DNA from: CAYWRZ01 sp964460845
Lineage (GTDB): Bacteria; Bacteroidota; Bacteroidia; Flavobacteriales_D; UBA2798
Assembly (NCBI GenBank): GCA_964460845.1
Contig: CAYWRZ010000001.1
Coordinates: 310,001 to 374,000, forward strand
Direction of reading: 5' to 3'
Length of the DNA: 64,000 nucleotides
The notes below the pieces were generated by a model. That model was not told the DNA's origin, made no database searches, and saw only the letters and a list, made by a program, of their open reading frames with translations. Positions 53,699 through 61,167 of this stretch are shown here, piece by piece; position 1 is the first letter of the stretch; every line of letters begins with the position of its first letter. The position numbers and the translations under genes are program-made.

Positions 53699-53785
53699 AA
53701 CTCAGGAAATCCTCTTTGGCAGAGCCAAAGGCTTATTTTTTGTTTCTTTTACTTGCTCAACCCTTCGGGTTGGCAAGCCCTGACA

Positions 53786-53818
53786 ACAAAAAATCCCGAC
53801 GCTTTGCGTCAGGATTTT
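53786..53818 (-). terminator. Rho-independent terminator of tRNA-Ser
   Basis: Read leftward, AATCCTGACGC, loop AAA, GCGTCGGGATT is followed by a T run. The stem is long with one mismatched pair. It starts about 10 bp after the 3' end of the tRNA gene. Confidence 0.85.
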
Positions 53819-53826
53819 CTGAGTTG

Positions 53827-53914
53827 CGGAGAGGGCGGGATTCGAACCCGCGATACCCTTTTGGAGTATACACACTTTCCAGGCGTGCTCCTTCAACCAC
53901 TCGGACACCTCTCC
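53827..53914 (-). tRNA. tRNA-Ser (anticodon GGA)
   Basis: Read leftward, the gene starts GGAGAGGTGTCCGAGTGGTT, with acceptor pairing GGAGAGG/CCTCTCC, D-arm GAGTGGTTGAAGGAGC, anticodon loop CTGGAAA, a long class II variable arm and the T-arm GGGTTCGAATCCC. G is the discriminator base. The CCA tail is not encoded. It borders the cassette array side and is transcribed toward it, stopped by the terminator. Confidence 0.95.
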
Positions 53915-54010
53915 AGGTTGAATCATCGCGCAGGGTGGCGCAAAAACAGGCGCCTAAATTACAAAAATTTCCTTCTTGTACGGAATATCTGCCGGGTTCA
54001 GGTAAATTAT

Positions 54011-55048
54011 TTAAGCGGGTAAACTCAGCTCCCCGCGCAAGGGAAGGGCAAACAAACGCGCCACTTCAGGCCTGTCGTAACCCGCGCCTAACAAAAACAT
54101 CAACTTGGCCAAAGCCGCCTCGGTGGTCATATCGTACCCGCTTATTACCCCTATACGCGTAAAAGCCGAACTGGTCTCGTACTTACCCTGCTCGACCGAA
54201 CCGCTCGCGCATTGGGTAATGTTAACCACTACTACACCCTGCCGCACTGCTTTTTCGATCGCTTCAATAAACCAGCTTCGCGTGCTGGCATTGCCCGCGC
54301 CAAAGGTTTCAAGCACTAAGGCTTTTAGTCCGCGGAGATTGGTAAGTGCTGCCACCACCGACTCCGTAATACCCGGAAAAAGCCGAAGCACCGCCACCGA
54401 AGTATCGAGCGTGGTATGTACTTTAAAAGGAGCCTCTGGCAAAGAAAGTATCGCCGGATAATTATAGTCTATACGCACCCCCGCTTCGGCTAATTGAGGG
54501 TAATTGTCCGAACTGAAGGCATTAAAATGATTGGCGCTCGCCTTAAGAGTGCGATTGCCGCGCAACAAACGGTATTCGAAATACACGGCTACCTCGGGTA
54601 CCGCCGGACTCCCATCCGCTTTCCGCGCCGCCGCTATCTCAATGGCCGTAATCAGATTTTCTTTACCGTCGGTGCGAATGGTGCCTATCGGCAATTGCGA
54701 ACCGGTCAGTATAACGGGTTTGGCCAGGTTTTCGAGCATAAAGCTCAGTACCGAAGCCGTATAAGCCATGGTATCCGAACCGTGAAGAATCACGAATCCG
54801 TCATACAAGGCATAGTTCTCGGCTATCATTTCGACAATGCGAATCCAGATGGCCGGTTCCATGTCCGACGAATCGATGGGCTTTTCAAAGGCAATGGCCG
54901 ACAGCCTTACATCGAGCCGGTTCAGCTCCGGAACCTGTGCCGAAAGGTGCGCAAAATCGAAAGGACGAAGCTGCCCCGTAACCGGATCTTCCACCATTCC
55001 GATAGTGCCGCCTGTATAAATGATAAGTACCGAAGCGCTTTCTTTCAT
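54011..55048 (-). CDS. ansA: Type I L-asparaginase
   Basis: Hydrolyses asparagine to aspartate in the cytoplasm. Motifs are IIYTGGTIGMVEDP (nucleophile Thr), HGSDTMAYTASVLSFML (second Thr and Asp) and VILTGSQLPIGTIRTDGKEN. No signal peptide, which fits the cytoplasmic type I rather than the periplasmic type II enzyme. The start at 55048 (MKESASVLIIYTGG) is preferred over the in-frame ATG at 55096, which lies in the tatD-like gene. It follows the TatD gene by 22 bp and is probably co-transcribed. Confidence 0.92.
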   Translation of the reverse strand: MKESASVLIIYTGGTIGMVEDPVTGQLRPFDFAHLSAQVPELNRLDVRLSAIAFEKPIDSSDMEPAIWIRIVEMIAENYALYDGFVILHGSDTMAYTASVLSFMLENLAKPVILTGSQLPIGTIRTDGKENLITAIEIAAARKADGSPAVPEVAVYFEYRLLRGNRTLKASANHFNAFSSDNYPQLAEAGVRIDYNYPAILSLPEAPFKVHTTLDTSVAVLRLFPGITESVVAALTNLRGLKALVLETFGAGNASTRSWFIEAIEKAVRQGVVVVNITQCASGSVEQGKYETSSAFTRIGVISGYDMTTEAALAKLMFLLGAGYDRPEVARLFALPLRGELSLPA

Positions 55049-55070
55049 AGCCGCTAAAGGTACACGATTT

Positions 55071-55838
55071 TCAGATGCCAAAAAGTGCGCGGGCATTGCG
55101 CGTAGTGATCGCCGCTATCTCTTCGAGCGAACAACTGTACACTTCTGCCAGTCGCTCAGCAACCCTCTTTACATACGCGCTTTCGTTGCGTTTGCCGCGA
55201 TAAGGTACCGGTGCCAGGTAAGGCGAATCGGTTTCGAGCAACAAAGCTTCGGGCGAAACGGAGGCTAAGGTCTTGTCGAGTCCTGCGTTTTTATAGGTCA
55301 GCACCCCGCCTATACCGAGCTTAAAGCCGCCATAATTGAGGATATGCTGCGCCTGTTGAGCAGTACCCGTAAAACAGTGGAAAATACCGCGAAGCGTCGT
55401 ATCGTTAAGCTCGTCCAAAATTTCCAAAATTTCAGGAAAAGAATCGCGGGCATGAATCACCAGCGGGAGATCATAATTTTTCGCCCAGCTTATCTGCGCA
55501 CGAAAAGCCAGCTTTTGTTCCGCTATAAAAGTGCGATCCCAATATAGATCAATGCCCGTTTCTCCGATAGCATAGTATTTACGGGTATCAAGCTGCTGTT
55601 TGAGCCGTTCGAGCACTTCCTCGTAATCCGCTTTTACAGAACAAGGATGCAGTCCCATCATCGGAAAACAGCGATCAGGATGCTGCGCACGCATTTGTTC
55701 CATAGGCGCTACCGACTGCTCGTCGATGTTGGGAAGAAACAAATGGGTCACACCTGCCTCAAAAGCCCTTTGCAGCATGGCTTCGCGATCGGTGTCAAAT
55801 TCTTCGAGGTATAAATGGGTATGGGTATCGATAAACAT
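55071..55838 (-). CDS. TatD family metal-dependent DNase
   Basis: A 255-residue TIM-barrel hydrolase with metal ligands in IDTHTHLYLEEFD, the GETGIDLYWDRTF and VIHARDSF segments, FHCFTGTAQQ, and LLETDSPYLAPVPYRGKRNE. TatD proteins are 3'-5' exonucleases and also act on D-aminoacyl-tRNA. Length and motifs are complete. It is the first gene of the leftward pair with asparaginase. Confidence 0.92.
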   Translation of the reverse strand: MFIDTHTHLYLEEFDTDREAMLQRAFEAGVTHLFLPNIDEQSVAPMEQMRAQHPDRCFPMMGLHPCSVKADYEEVLERLKQQLDTRKYYAIGETGIDLYWDRTFIAEQKLAFRAQISWAKNYDLPLVIHARDSFPEILEILDELNDTTLRGIFHCFTGTAQQAQHILNYGGFKLGIGGVLTYKNAGLDKTLASVSPEALLLETDSPYLAPVPYRGKRNESAYVKRVAERLAEVYSCSLEEIAAITTRNARALFGI

Positions 55839-55997
55839 AAGCCAAAGGTAAGCAGCCTGCCCGGTATGGGAACAATTTTCCCGATTTGAGAAAAAGAATG
55901 ATTTTTATGGTCTTGATTATCTGCTGTTTATGAAAAAAGCGCGGTTCTTGCCTCCACAATGGCATAATTTGCTAAACCCTATTTTAATACTGTTATT

Positions 55998-56411
55998 ATG
56001 AAAAAAAGTGTTGCCCTCTGCCTGGCCTTTTTTGCCGCTTTGTCTCTAAGTTTCACCGGATGTAAAAAATACGATGACGGTCCCGCCATTTCGTTGCTTC
56101 CCAAAAAAGAACGCCTCTGCCGTATGTGGAAACCCGACAAGTACATCAAAGCCGATGGTACTGAAACCGCAGCCGGATCGGACGATGCGAGAATCGAGTT
56201 TAAAAAAGACGAGCGCTTCTTCTACCACGATGGGGGCACTTCGTACGAAGGTACCTGGTCGTGGAGCGACAGCAAAGAAGCCGTACGGGTAACCTATCCT
56301 TTTATCGGTAGTGTAAATATTTCGGCAAAATACACCATTCTGCGCCTCACCAAAGACGAGCTTTGGGTAAAAGACGAAGACGGTGATAAAACATACTACA
56401 AAGCCGGTTAA
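55998..56411 (+). CDS. Lipocalin-like lipoprotein, copy 1
   Basis: A 137-residue protein with the lipoprotein signal MKKSVALCLAFFAALSLSFT (then GCKKYDDGP). The body has a short beta-sandwich pattern (IEFKKDERFFYHDGGTSYEG, TWSWSDSKEAV, ILRLTKDELWVKDEDG), typical of the lipocalin-like/DUF5004-type lipoproteins of Bacteroidota. Its tandem paralog at 56604 shares the layout (GPA[IF]SLL.K..RL.R.W). A terminator follows, so the two copies are expressed separately. Ligand unknown. Confidence 0.75.
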   Translation: MKKSVALCLAFFAALSLSFTGCKKYDDGPAISLLPKKERLCRMWKPDKYIKADGTETAAGSDDARIEFKKDERFFYHDGGTSYEGTWSWSDSKEAVRVTYPFIGSVNISAKYTILRLTKDELWVKDEDGDKTYYKAG

Positions 56412-56436
56412 TTCCCGGGCTACAACTACACGAAGA

Positions 56437-56466
56437 ACCCTGACCAATAAGTGTCAGGGTTTTTTT
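56437..56466 (+). terminator. Rho-independent terminator
   Basis: ACCCTGAC and GTCAGGGT form a perfect 8-bp stem with an 8-nt loop, followed by seven T residues. It ends the first lipocalin-like gene and lies 138 bp before the second. Confidence 0.88.
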
Positions 56467-56603
56467 GTACCTGAGTAATCGAAAAAAACGAAGCTACGTT
56501 TTACTGCGAAAAACCCGTAAGGGATCTTATCTTTGGTTCCCGATACTAAAACTTTTGGTCGGTAGCTACAACTTTTCTGCAGTTATTTTGTGCTCGTTTT
56601 TCT

Positions 56604-57017
56604 ATGAAAAAATTCTCTTCCGCTTTTGTCTTCGCAGCCTTAGTTTGTCTGCTAACCCTATCAGGATGCAATAAATACGAAGACGGCCCCGCCTTTTCGC
56701 TCCTCAGCAAAACACAACGTCTCGCTCGCGAATGGACTTTTGACAAGCTCGAAAATTTTGGCGGCACACAGCTTTTTATCGTACTTACACCCGATAAGAT
56801 GAAGCTGAAAAAAGACCAAAGCTGCGTGTACACCGGCGGCAGTGAAACGTTGGAGGGCAAATGGTCGTGGCGCGACGATAAAGAATCGCTGAGCCTTTCG
56901 GTACAGATCAACAACCTGACTATCCTGACCGAAGAATTCACCATTTTGCGGCTTACCGCGAAAGAGCTAAAGCTCAAAAACACGCTGGGTACCGTATTCT
57001 GGTACAAAGCCAACTGA
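56604..57017 (+). CDS. Lipocalin-like lipoprotein, copy 2
   Basis: A 137-residue paralog of the gene at 55998: signal MKKFSSAFVFAALVCLLTLS then GCNKYEDGP, then REWTFDKLENFGGTQLFIVL, LEGKWSWRDDKESLSLSVQ and FTILRLTAKELKLKNTLGTV. The two are the same length, and clearly diverged (not a recent duplication). Probably both are outer-membrane or periplasmic ligand-binding lipoproteins. The GT9 gene follows 51 bp downstream. Confidence 0.75.
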   Translation: MKKFSSAFVFAALVCLLTLSGCNKYEDGPAFSLLSKTQRLAREWTFDKLENFGGTQLFIVLTPDKMKLKKDQSCVYTGGSETLEGKWSWRDDKESLSLSVQINNLTILTEEFTILRLTAKELKLKNTLGTVFWYKAN

Positions 57018-57068
57018 TTCTGACGTACCCGCCTTTAATTTTCTGTATTTTCACGGAAAAATAAACCG

Positions 57069-58055
57069 CTGCGCAAAATATTAGTCATACGGTTCAGCTC
57101 TATCGGCGACATTGTGCTTACTTCGCCCGTGCTGCGCGCCTTGCGTACACAGCTTCCCGATGCCGAAATACACCTGGTGACCAAAGCAAAATTCGCTTCG
57201 GTATCGGCGCATAATCCGTATATCGACAAGCTGTTTACCTTCGAAAAATCGATTACGGAAGTACTGCCCCTGCTGCGCCACGAACGCTACACCTTCATCG
57301 CCGACCTGCACCGCAACCTGCGGAGCTTACAGCTCAAACTCTTGCTACGCACCCCTTCGCGCGCTTTTCCCAAGCTTAATGTACAAAAATGGCTGCTCAC
57401 CCGATTTAAAATAAACCGTATGCCCGATGTGCATATCGTAGATCGGTATTTCAAGGCGGTAACTCCGCTGGGGGTAAAAAACGACGGTAAAGGGCTGGAA
57501 TTTTTTATCGCACCCGACGATGAAATTCAACTGAGCGACCTGCCGGTATTTCTGCACCAGGGCTATGTCGCTTTTGCCATCGGCGCACAATTAGCCACCA
57601 AACGCCTTCCGCCCGACAAGCTGCGCGATACCTGCCTGCGCGTCAAACAGCCCATCGTTTTACTCGGCGGACCCGAAGATGCCGCTACGGGCGCCATGTT
57701 GGCCGAACTGGACCCCACCCGCATTTACAATGCCTGCGGACTGTTCAGTCTGCCCCAATCAGCCTCGCTGGTACGACAGGCCAATGTCGTGCTCACACAC
57801 GATACCGGATTGATGCACATTGCCGCTGCCTTTGGGAAAAAAATCATTTCGGTATGGGGCAATACCGTACCCGAATTCGGGATGTATCCGTATATGCCGC
57901 AGCATCCCGACAGGTTTAAAATCGTAGAAATAAAAGGATTAAGCTGCCGCCCCTGCTCTAAAATAGGATACGATAAATGTCCCAAAGGACATTTTCGCTG
58001 TATGCGCGATATTTCGGACGAAAGCCTGGCCGGCCTAGTCGAACAGGGCTTTTAG
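57069..58055 (+). CDS. Glycosyltransferase family 9 (heptosyltransferase-like), apparent CTG start
   Basis: Adds a sugar to lipopolysaccharide core or a related glycan. The conserved N-terminus (RKILVIRFSSIGDIVLTSPV) is encoded upstream of any ATG, GTG or TTG; the codon at the usual initiator position is CTG (57069-57071). Starting at the first in-frame GTG (57114) would remove the family's RFSSIGD loop. The C-terminal donor site is VVLTHDTGLMHIAAAFGKKI followed by SVWGNTVPEFGMYPY. A Cys-rich tail (CRPCSKIGYDKCPKGHFRCM) is common in this subgroup. It overlaps the convergent thioesterase gene by 21 bp. Confidence 0.87.
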   Translation: MRKILVIRFSSIGDIVLTSPVLRALRTQLPDAEIHLVTKAKFASVSAHNPYIDKLFTFEKSITEVLPLLRHERYTFIADLHRNLRSLQLKLLLRTPSRAFPKLNVQKWLLTRFKINRMPDVHIVDRYFKAVTPLGVKNDGKGLEFFIAPDDEIQLSDLPVFLHQGYVAFAIGAQLATKRLPPDKLRDTCLRVKQPIVLLGGPEDAATGAMLAELDPTRIYNACGLFSLPQSASLVRQANVVLTHDTGLMHIAAAFGKKIISVWGNTVPEFGMYPYMPQHPDRFKIVEIKGLSCRPCSKIGYDKCPKGHFRCMRDISDESLAGLVEQGF

Positions 58056-58544
58056 CTCGGTCGCTTCGGCAGGCTTCATTTTCCCACCCAAAATAAGCGC
58101 CAACTGACGGCGACGCAAGGCTCCGGCAAAACGGTTTTTTTCTTCTTCCGTTTCGGGGATCAGCTCAGGCACTTCGATGGGCGAACCGTTCTGATCGACC
58201 GCTACAAAAGTATAGATAGCTTCGTTGCTTTTTTTGCGGCGCCCGCTGATATGATCTTCCACAAACACATCGATAAACACTTCCATCGAGCTGGTAAAAG
58301 CACGCGACACTTTTGCTTCGAGCGTCACGATATCGGCCAGCTTCACCGGACTGGTAAAGGCCACATTGGTAATCGAAGCCGTCACTACTACCCTCCGGCA
58401 GTGCCGATGTGCCGACACGGCCGCAATCTCGTCCATCCAGGCGAGCAATTGTCCGCCGAAAAGATTGCCCAATTGGTTCGTATCGTTAGGAAGCACCACC
58501 TTGGTACTGACTGCCAGGGTGTCTTTTGCCGTTTTCGATTTCAT
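58035..58544 (-). CDS. Acyl-CoA thioesterase (hotdog fold)
   Basis: A 169-residue hotdog-fold enzyme that hydrolyses acyl-CoA. The signature is LPNDTNQLGNLFGGQLLAWM, then DEIAAVSAHRHC, followed by VAFTSPVKLADIVTLEAKV, as in YciA/BFIT-type cytoplasmic thioesterases. A C-terminal helical tail (RRRQLALILGGKMKPAEATE) extends into the opposite strand's glycosyltransferase gene. No signal peptide. Confidence 0.88.
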   Translation of the reverse strand: MKSKTAKDTLAVSTKVVLPNDTNQLGNLFGGQLLAWMDEIAAVSAHRHCRRVVVTASITNVAFTSPVKLADIVTLEAKVSRAFTSSMEVFIDVFVEDHISGRRKKSNEAIYTFVAVDQNGSPIEVPELIPETEEEKNRFAGALRRRQLALILGGKMKPAEATELKALFD

Positions 58545-58616
58545 ATTCGCTTAAAATTGTGCGACAAAGATACGGCCTTCTCTCCGGCTTAAACGTTAAG
58601 CCAAGCTCAATTTTTC

Positions 58617-58624
58617 TAATTTTG
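58617..58624 (+). promoter_or_regulatory. Putative -7 promoter element (TAATTTTG)
   Basis: Exact TAnnTTTG match 11 bp before the HemJ-like start and therefore a very short leader. The -33 position holds only a weak TTA. Confidence 0.5.
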
Positions 58625-58635
58625 TCGGTAAGGAT

Positions 58636-59172
58636 ATGAGCTACGATATTGTCAAAGCGCTGCACATTATTTTTGTGGTAACCTGGTTCGCCGGGCTTTT
58701 CTACATCGTCAGGCTGTTCATCTACCATACCGAAGCGCAAGCTGAAAAAGAGCCCGAAAAAGCGGTGCTCAGCGCTTACCTTCGGAAAATACAACGCCCG
58801 CTCTGGTTCGGCATCACCTGGCCTTCGATGGTACTGACCCTGATTTTCGGCAGCCTGATGCTTTGGTTCAATCCGGCGCTATTTTCCATGCCGTTCATGC
58901 ACCTCAAACTGACCTTAGTAGCGGGTTTGCTGATCTATCATTTTATCTGCCACCGCATGTTTCGTCGCTTACAACAGGGCTTTTTTCCTTATTCTTCGCT
59001 GAAACTGCGCCTGTGGAACGAAGTAGCAACCCTCTTTCTGTTCAGCATCGTATTCGTGATTATTCTCAAGCAGCGCTTCGATTGGCGTTACGGACTTATC
59101 GGGCTGGCATTGCTTTCGCTGCTTATCCTTTGGGGTGTTTACGCGTATAAAAGTCGGCGCGGGCAAAAATGA
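58636..59172 (+). CDS. hemJ: CopD/HemJ-like membrane protein, probable protoporphyrinogen oxidase
   Basis: A 178-residue protein with four to five membrane helices. The N-terminus KALHIIFVVTWFAGLFYIVR has the conserved His and the helix pattern of HemJ, the haem-dependent oxidase that turns protoporphyrinogen IX to protoporphyrin IX. Later helices contain HLKLTLVAGLLIYHFICHRM with further His. Length fits HemJ (about 140-190 residues). CopD-type copper proteins are the alternative. Confidence 0.75.
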   Translation: MSYDIVKALHIIFVVTWFAGLFYIVRLFIYHTEAQAEKEPEKAVLSAYLRKIQRPLWFGITWPSMVLTLIFGSLMLWFNPALFSMPFMHLKLTLVAGLLIYHFICHRMFRRLQQGFFPYSSLKLRLWNEVATLFLFSIVFVIILKQRFDWRYGLIGLALLSLLILWGVYAYKSRRGQK

Positions 59173-59312
59173 ACCGGCGATTTTCTCGTTATAAGGGCGA
59201 ATCCGGGGAAGAACCGAGGCGCATTTTTCGGGTTTAGTGCCTTTTTGAAGCAAAAATGAAACTTCGATGCCGGTGTTTATTTCCTTTTGAAACTTGTCTT
59301 TTACACTGAATC

Positions 59313-59813
59313 ATGCTTTATACGATCGGGCACGGGCGCAGAAAAGAAGAGGTGTTTTTGGCACTCTTGAAACAATATGATATTCGCTATCTGATCGATG
59401 TGCGTTCGGTTCCCTATTCCCGTTTTAACCCACAGTACAACCGGAAATACCTCGAAAAACTTTTACCTCAGCACGGTATGCGGTATGTATTTATGGGCGA
59501 TACACTCGGTGGCCGGCCTACTGATCGCGACTGTTATACACCACAAGGAAAAGTGAATTACGAAGCGATAAAGCAGAAAGATTTCTTTCAAAAAGGCATA
59601 CAACGTGTAAAAACGGCTTACAAAAAAGAATTGTCACTCGCACTGATGTGCAGCGAAAGTAATCCCTGCCAGTGCCACCGTAGCCGGTTAATCGGTGCCG
59701 CTTTGCAGGAAGCAGGATTCCATCTGCTACACATTGATGAAAACGGCAAATTAAAAGAGCATATTCAGGTAATGCAGGAAATAAGTGGAAGAAAAAATCT
59801 TTTTAACACCTAA
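59313..59813 (+). CDS. DUF488 family protein
   Basis: A 166-residue protein with the DUF488 motifs YTIGHGRRKEEV, IDVRSVPYSRFNPQYNRKYL, and LMCSESNPCQCHRSRLIGAA. The family is uncharacterised; its Cys-rich C(S)E..PC.CHR segment suggests a metal site or nuclease-like role. It is a single gene 140 bp after hemJ. Confidence 0.88.
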   Translation: MLYTIGHGRRKEEVFLALLKQYDIRYLIDVRSVPYSRFNPQYNRKYLEKLLPQHGMRYVFMGDTLGGRPTDRDCYTPQGKVNYEAIKQKDFFQKGIQRVKTAYKKELSLALMCSESNPCQCHRSRLIGAALQEAGFHLLHIDENGKLKEHIQVMQEISGRKNLFNT

Positions 59814-59853
59814 ACAAATTGCTGGGTACGCTCCGGAATTTCCCCGAGAAATC

Positions 59854-61167
59854 TTATGGCAAACCGTATTTGTCGGCATATTTCCGATACAGCTCTTGCT
59901 GATAAGTACGTAAATCGAGCGGACGACCTTTGATGAATGCCATGGTTACGCGGTTGCTTCGCATATCGAGCGCATCACCGTCTGACACAAACAGGGTGGC
60001 GTCTTTACCGGCTTCAAGCGATCCTGTCGTTTTATCGATGCCCAAAATACGGGCGGCATTGAGCGTCACAGCCATCAGCGCTTCTTCGCGATTTAAGCCG
60101 TAAGCCGCAGCCGTACCTGCCAAAAACGGAAGGTTGCGTGCCTGTGAAGCTTCCTGATCCCCTTCTCCACCGAGGCAAAACAGCACTCCTGCTTTATGCA
60201 GCAAAAAAGGTAATTTAAATGGCAAATCGACATCATCTTCGGGCCGTACAGGCAGTTCATGTACACGCCGCAAAATAACGCTTACGCGATTTTCTTTGAG
60301 CAGATCGGTCACCATCCAGGCATCGTATCCGCCCACAAGCACAATACGCGCAATGCCAAGCTGCCGGCAAAAACTTACCGCATCGGTAATTTCTTTCACA
60401 TAAGAAGCATGCACATACAGGTTACGCGTACCGTCGAACACACCGCGCATGGCTTCAAAACGAAGGTCTTTGCGCTCGGGATCTTTTCGGGCGACGTAAG
60501 CTGCCGCTTCGGTAAAAAATTGACGTATCTCCAGCAAGCGCTCCTGATAGCTGTCGTTGCGCGAAGTTTCGATCGCACCAGCCTGCCAGCGTCGGCGAAA
60601 AAAAGAAGGCCATTGCAGGTGCACACCCTCATCGGCGCGATATACCGCATCTTCCCAGTTCCAACCCTCGAGCATCATCACTGACGAACGCCCCGAAAGC
60701 ACTCCGCCACGAGGCACGGCCTGCGTGAGCAAAACACCGTTAGAGCGCACCGTGGGAATAATTCTCGAATCGGTATTGTAAGCCACCAGCGCCCGCACGT
60801 GTGGCGTAAAAAGGCCGGTTTCTCTAAAATCGAGCGTAGAACGCACCGCCTCCACCTCAGAAAGCCCGAGGGTGATGTTGGTCGCGATCAAGCCGGGATA
60901 TACGTGCTTGCCTTCGATATTGATAACCGTATCGTACAGCGAAGCATCGTAAGGAGTAGTAAGAATATTAGCTACGGTTGCAATTTTCCCCTCGCGTACA
61001 CCGATCAGCGAATGCGTAATTACCTGCCCGTTGCCGATATGCGCCGTTCCGTTAATCAATAATACCGATTTGGAAGACTGTGCCATCGAAAGCGCAATGC
61101 TGCCACCGTACATCAAAAAAAGCAGCCCCATTTTCCGGATACCGGAACCGCACAAAAAATTATTCAT
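59854..61167 (-). CDS. Exported amidohydrolase-like protein, metal ligands lost
   Basis: About 437 residues with a signal peptide (MGLLFLMYGGSIALSMAQ). It has the composite beta domain and TIM-barrel layout of amidohydrolases (GKHVYPGLIATNITLGLSEV, TLNAARILGIDKTTGSLEAG, KDATLFVSDGDALD), but the HxH metal motif after the PGLID-like turn is replaced by ATNIT, so it is probably not an active hydrolase by itself. The start at ATG 61167 (MNNFLCGSG) overlaps the upstream gene's stop by 8 bp; ATGs at 61176 and 61194 are alternatives. It is co-translated with the larger amidohydrolase. Confidence 0.82.
   Translation of the reverse strand: MNNFLCGSGIRKMGLLFLMYGGSIALSMAQSSKSVLLINGTAHIGNGQVITHSLIGVREGKIATVANILTTPYDASLYDTVINIEGKHVYPGLIATNITLGLSEVEAVRSTLDFRETGLFTPHVRALVAYNTDSRIIPTVRSNGVLLTQAVPRGGVLSGRSSVMMLEGWNWEDAVYRADEGVHLQWPSFFRRRWQAGAIETSRNDSYQERLLEIRQFFTEAAAYVARKDPERKDLRFEAMRGVFDGTRNLYVHASYVKEITDAVSFCRQLGIARIVLVGGYDAWMVTDLLKENRVSVILRRVHELPVRPEDDVDLPFKLPFLLHKAGVLFCLGGEGDQEASQARNLPFLAGTAAAYGLNREEALMAVTLNAARILGIDKTTGSLEAGKDATLFVSDGDALDMRSNRVTMAFIKGRPLDLRTYQQELYRKYADKYGLP

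Noticed and set aside
53612..54162. Rightward frames across tRNA-Ser and the asparaginase end
   Set aside because: They read through a clear tRNA gene in antisense and have no recognisable product.
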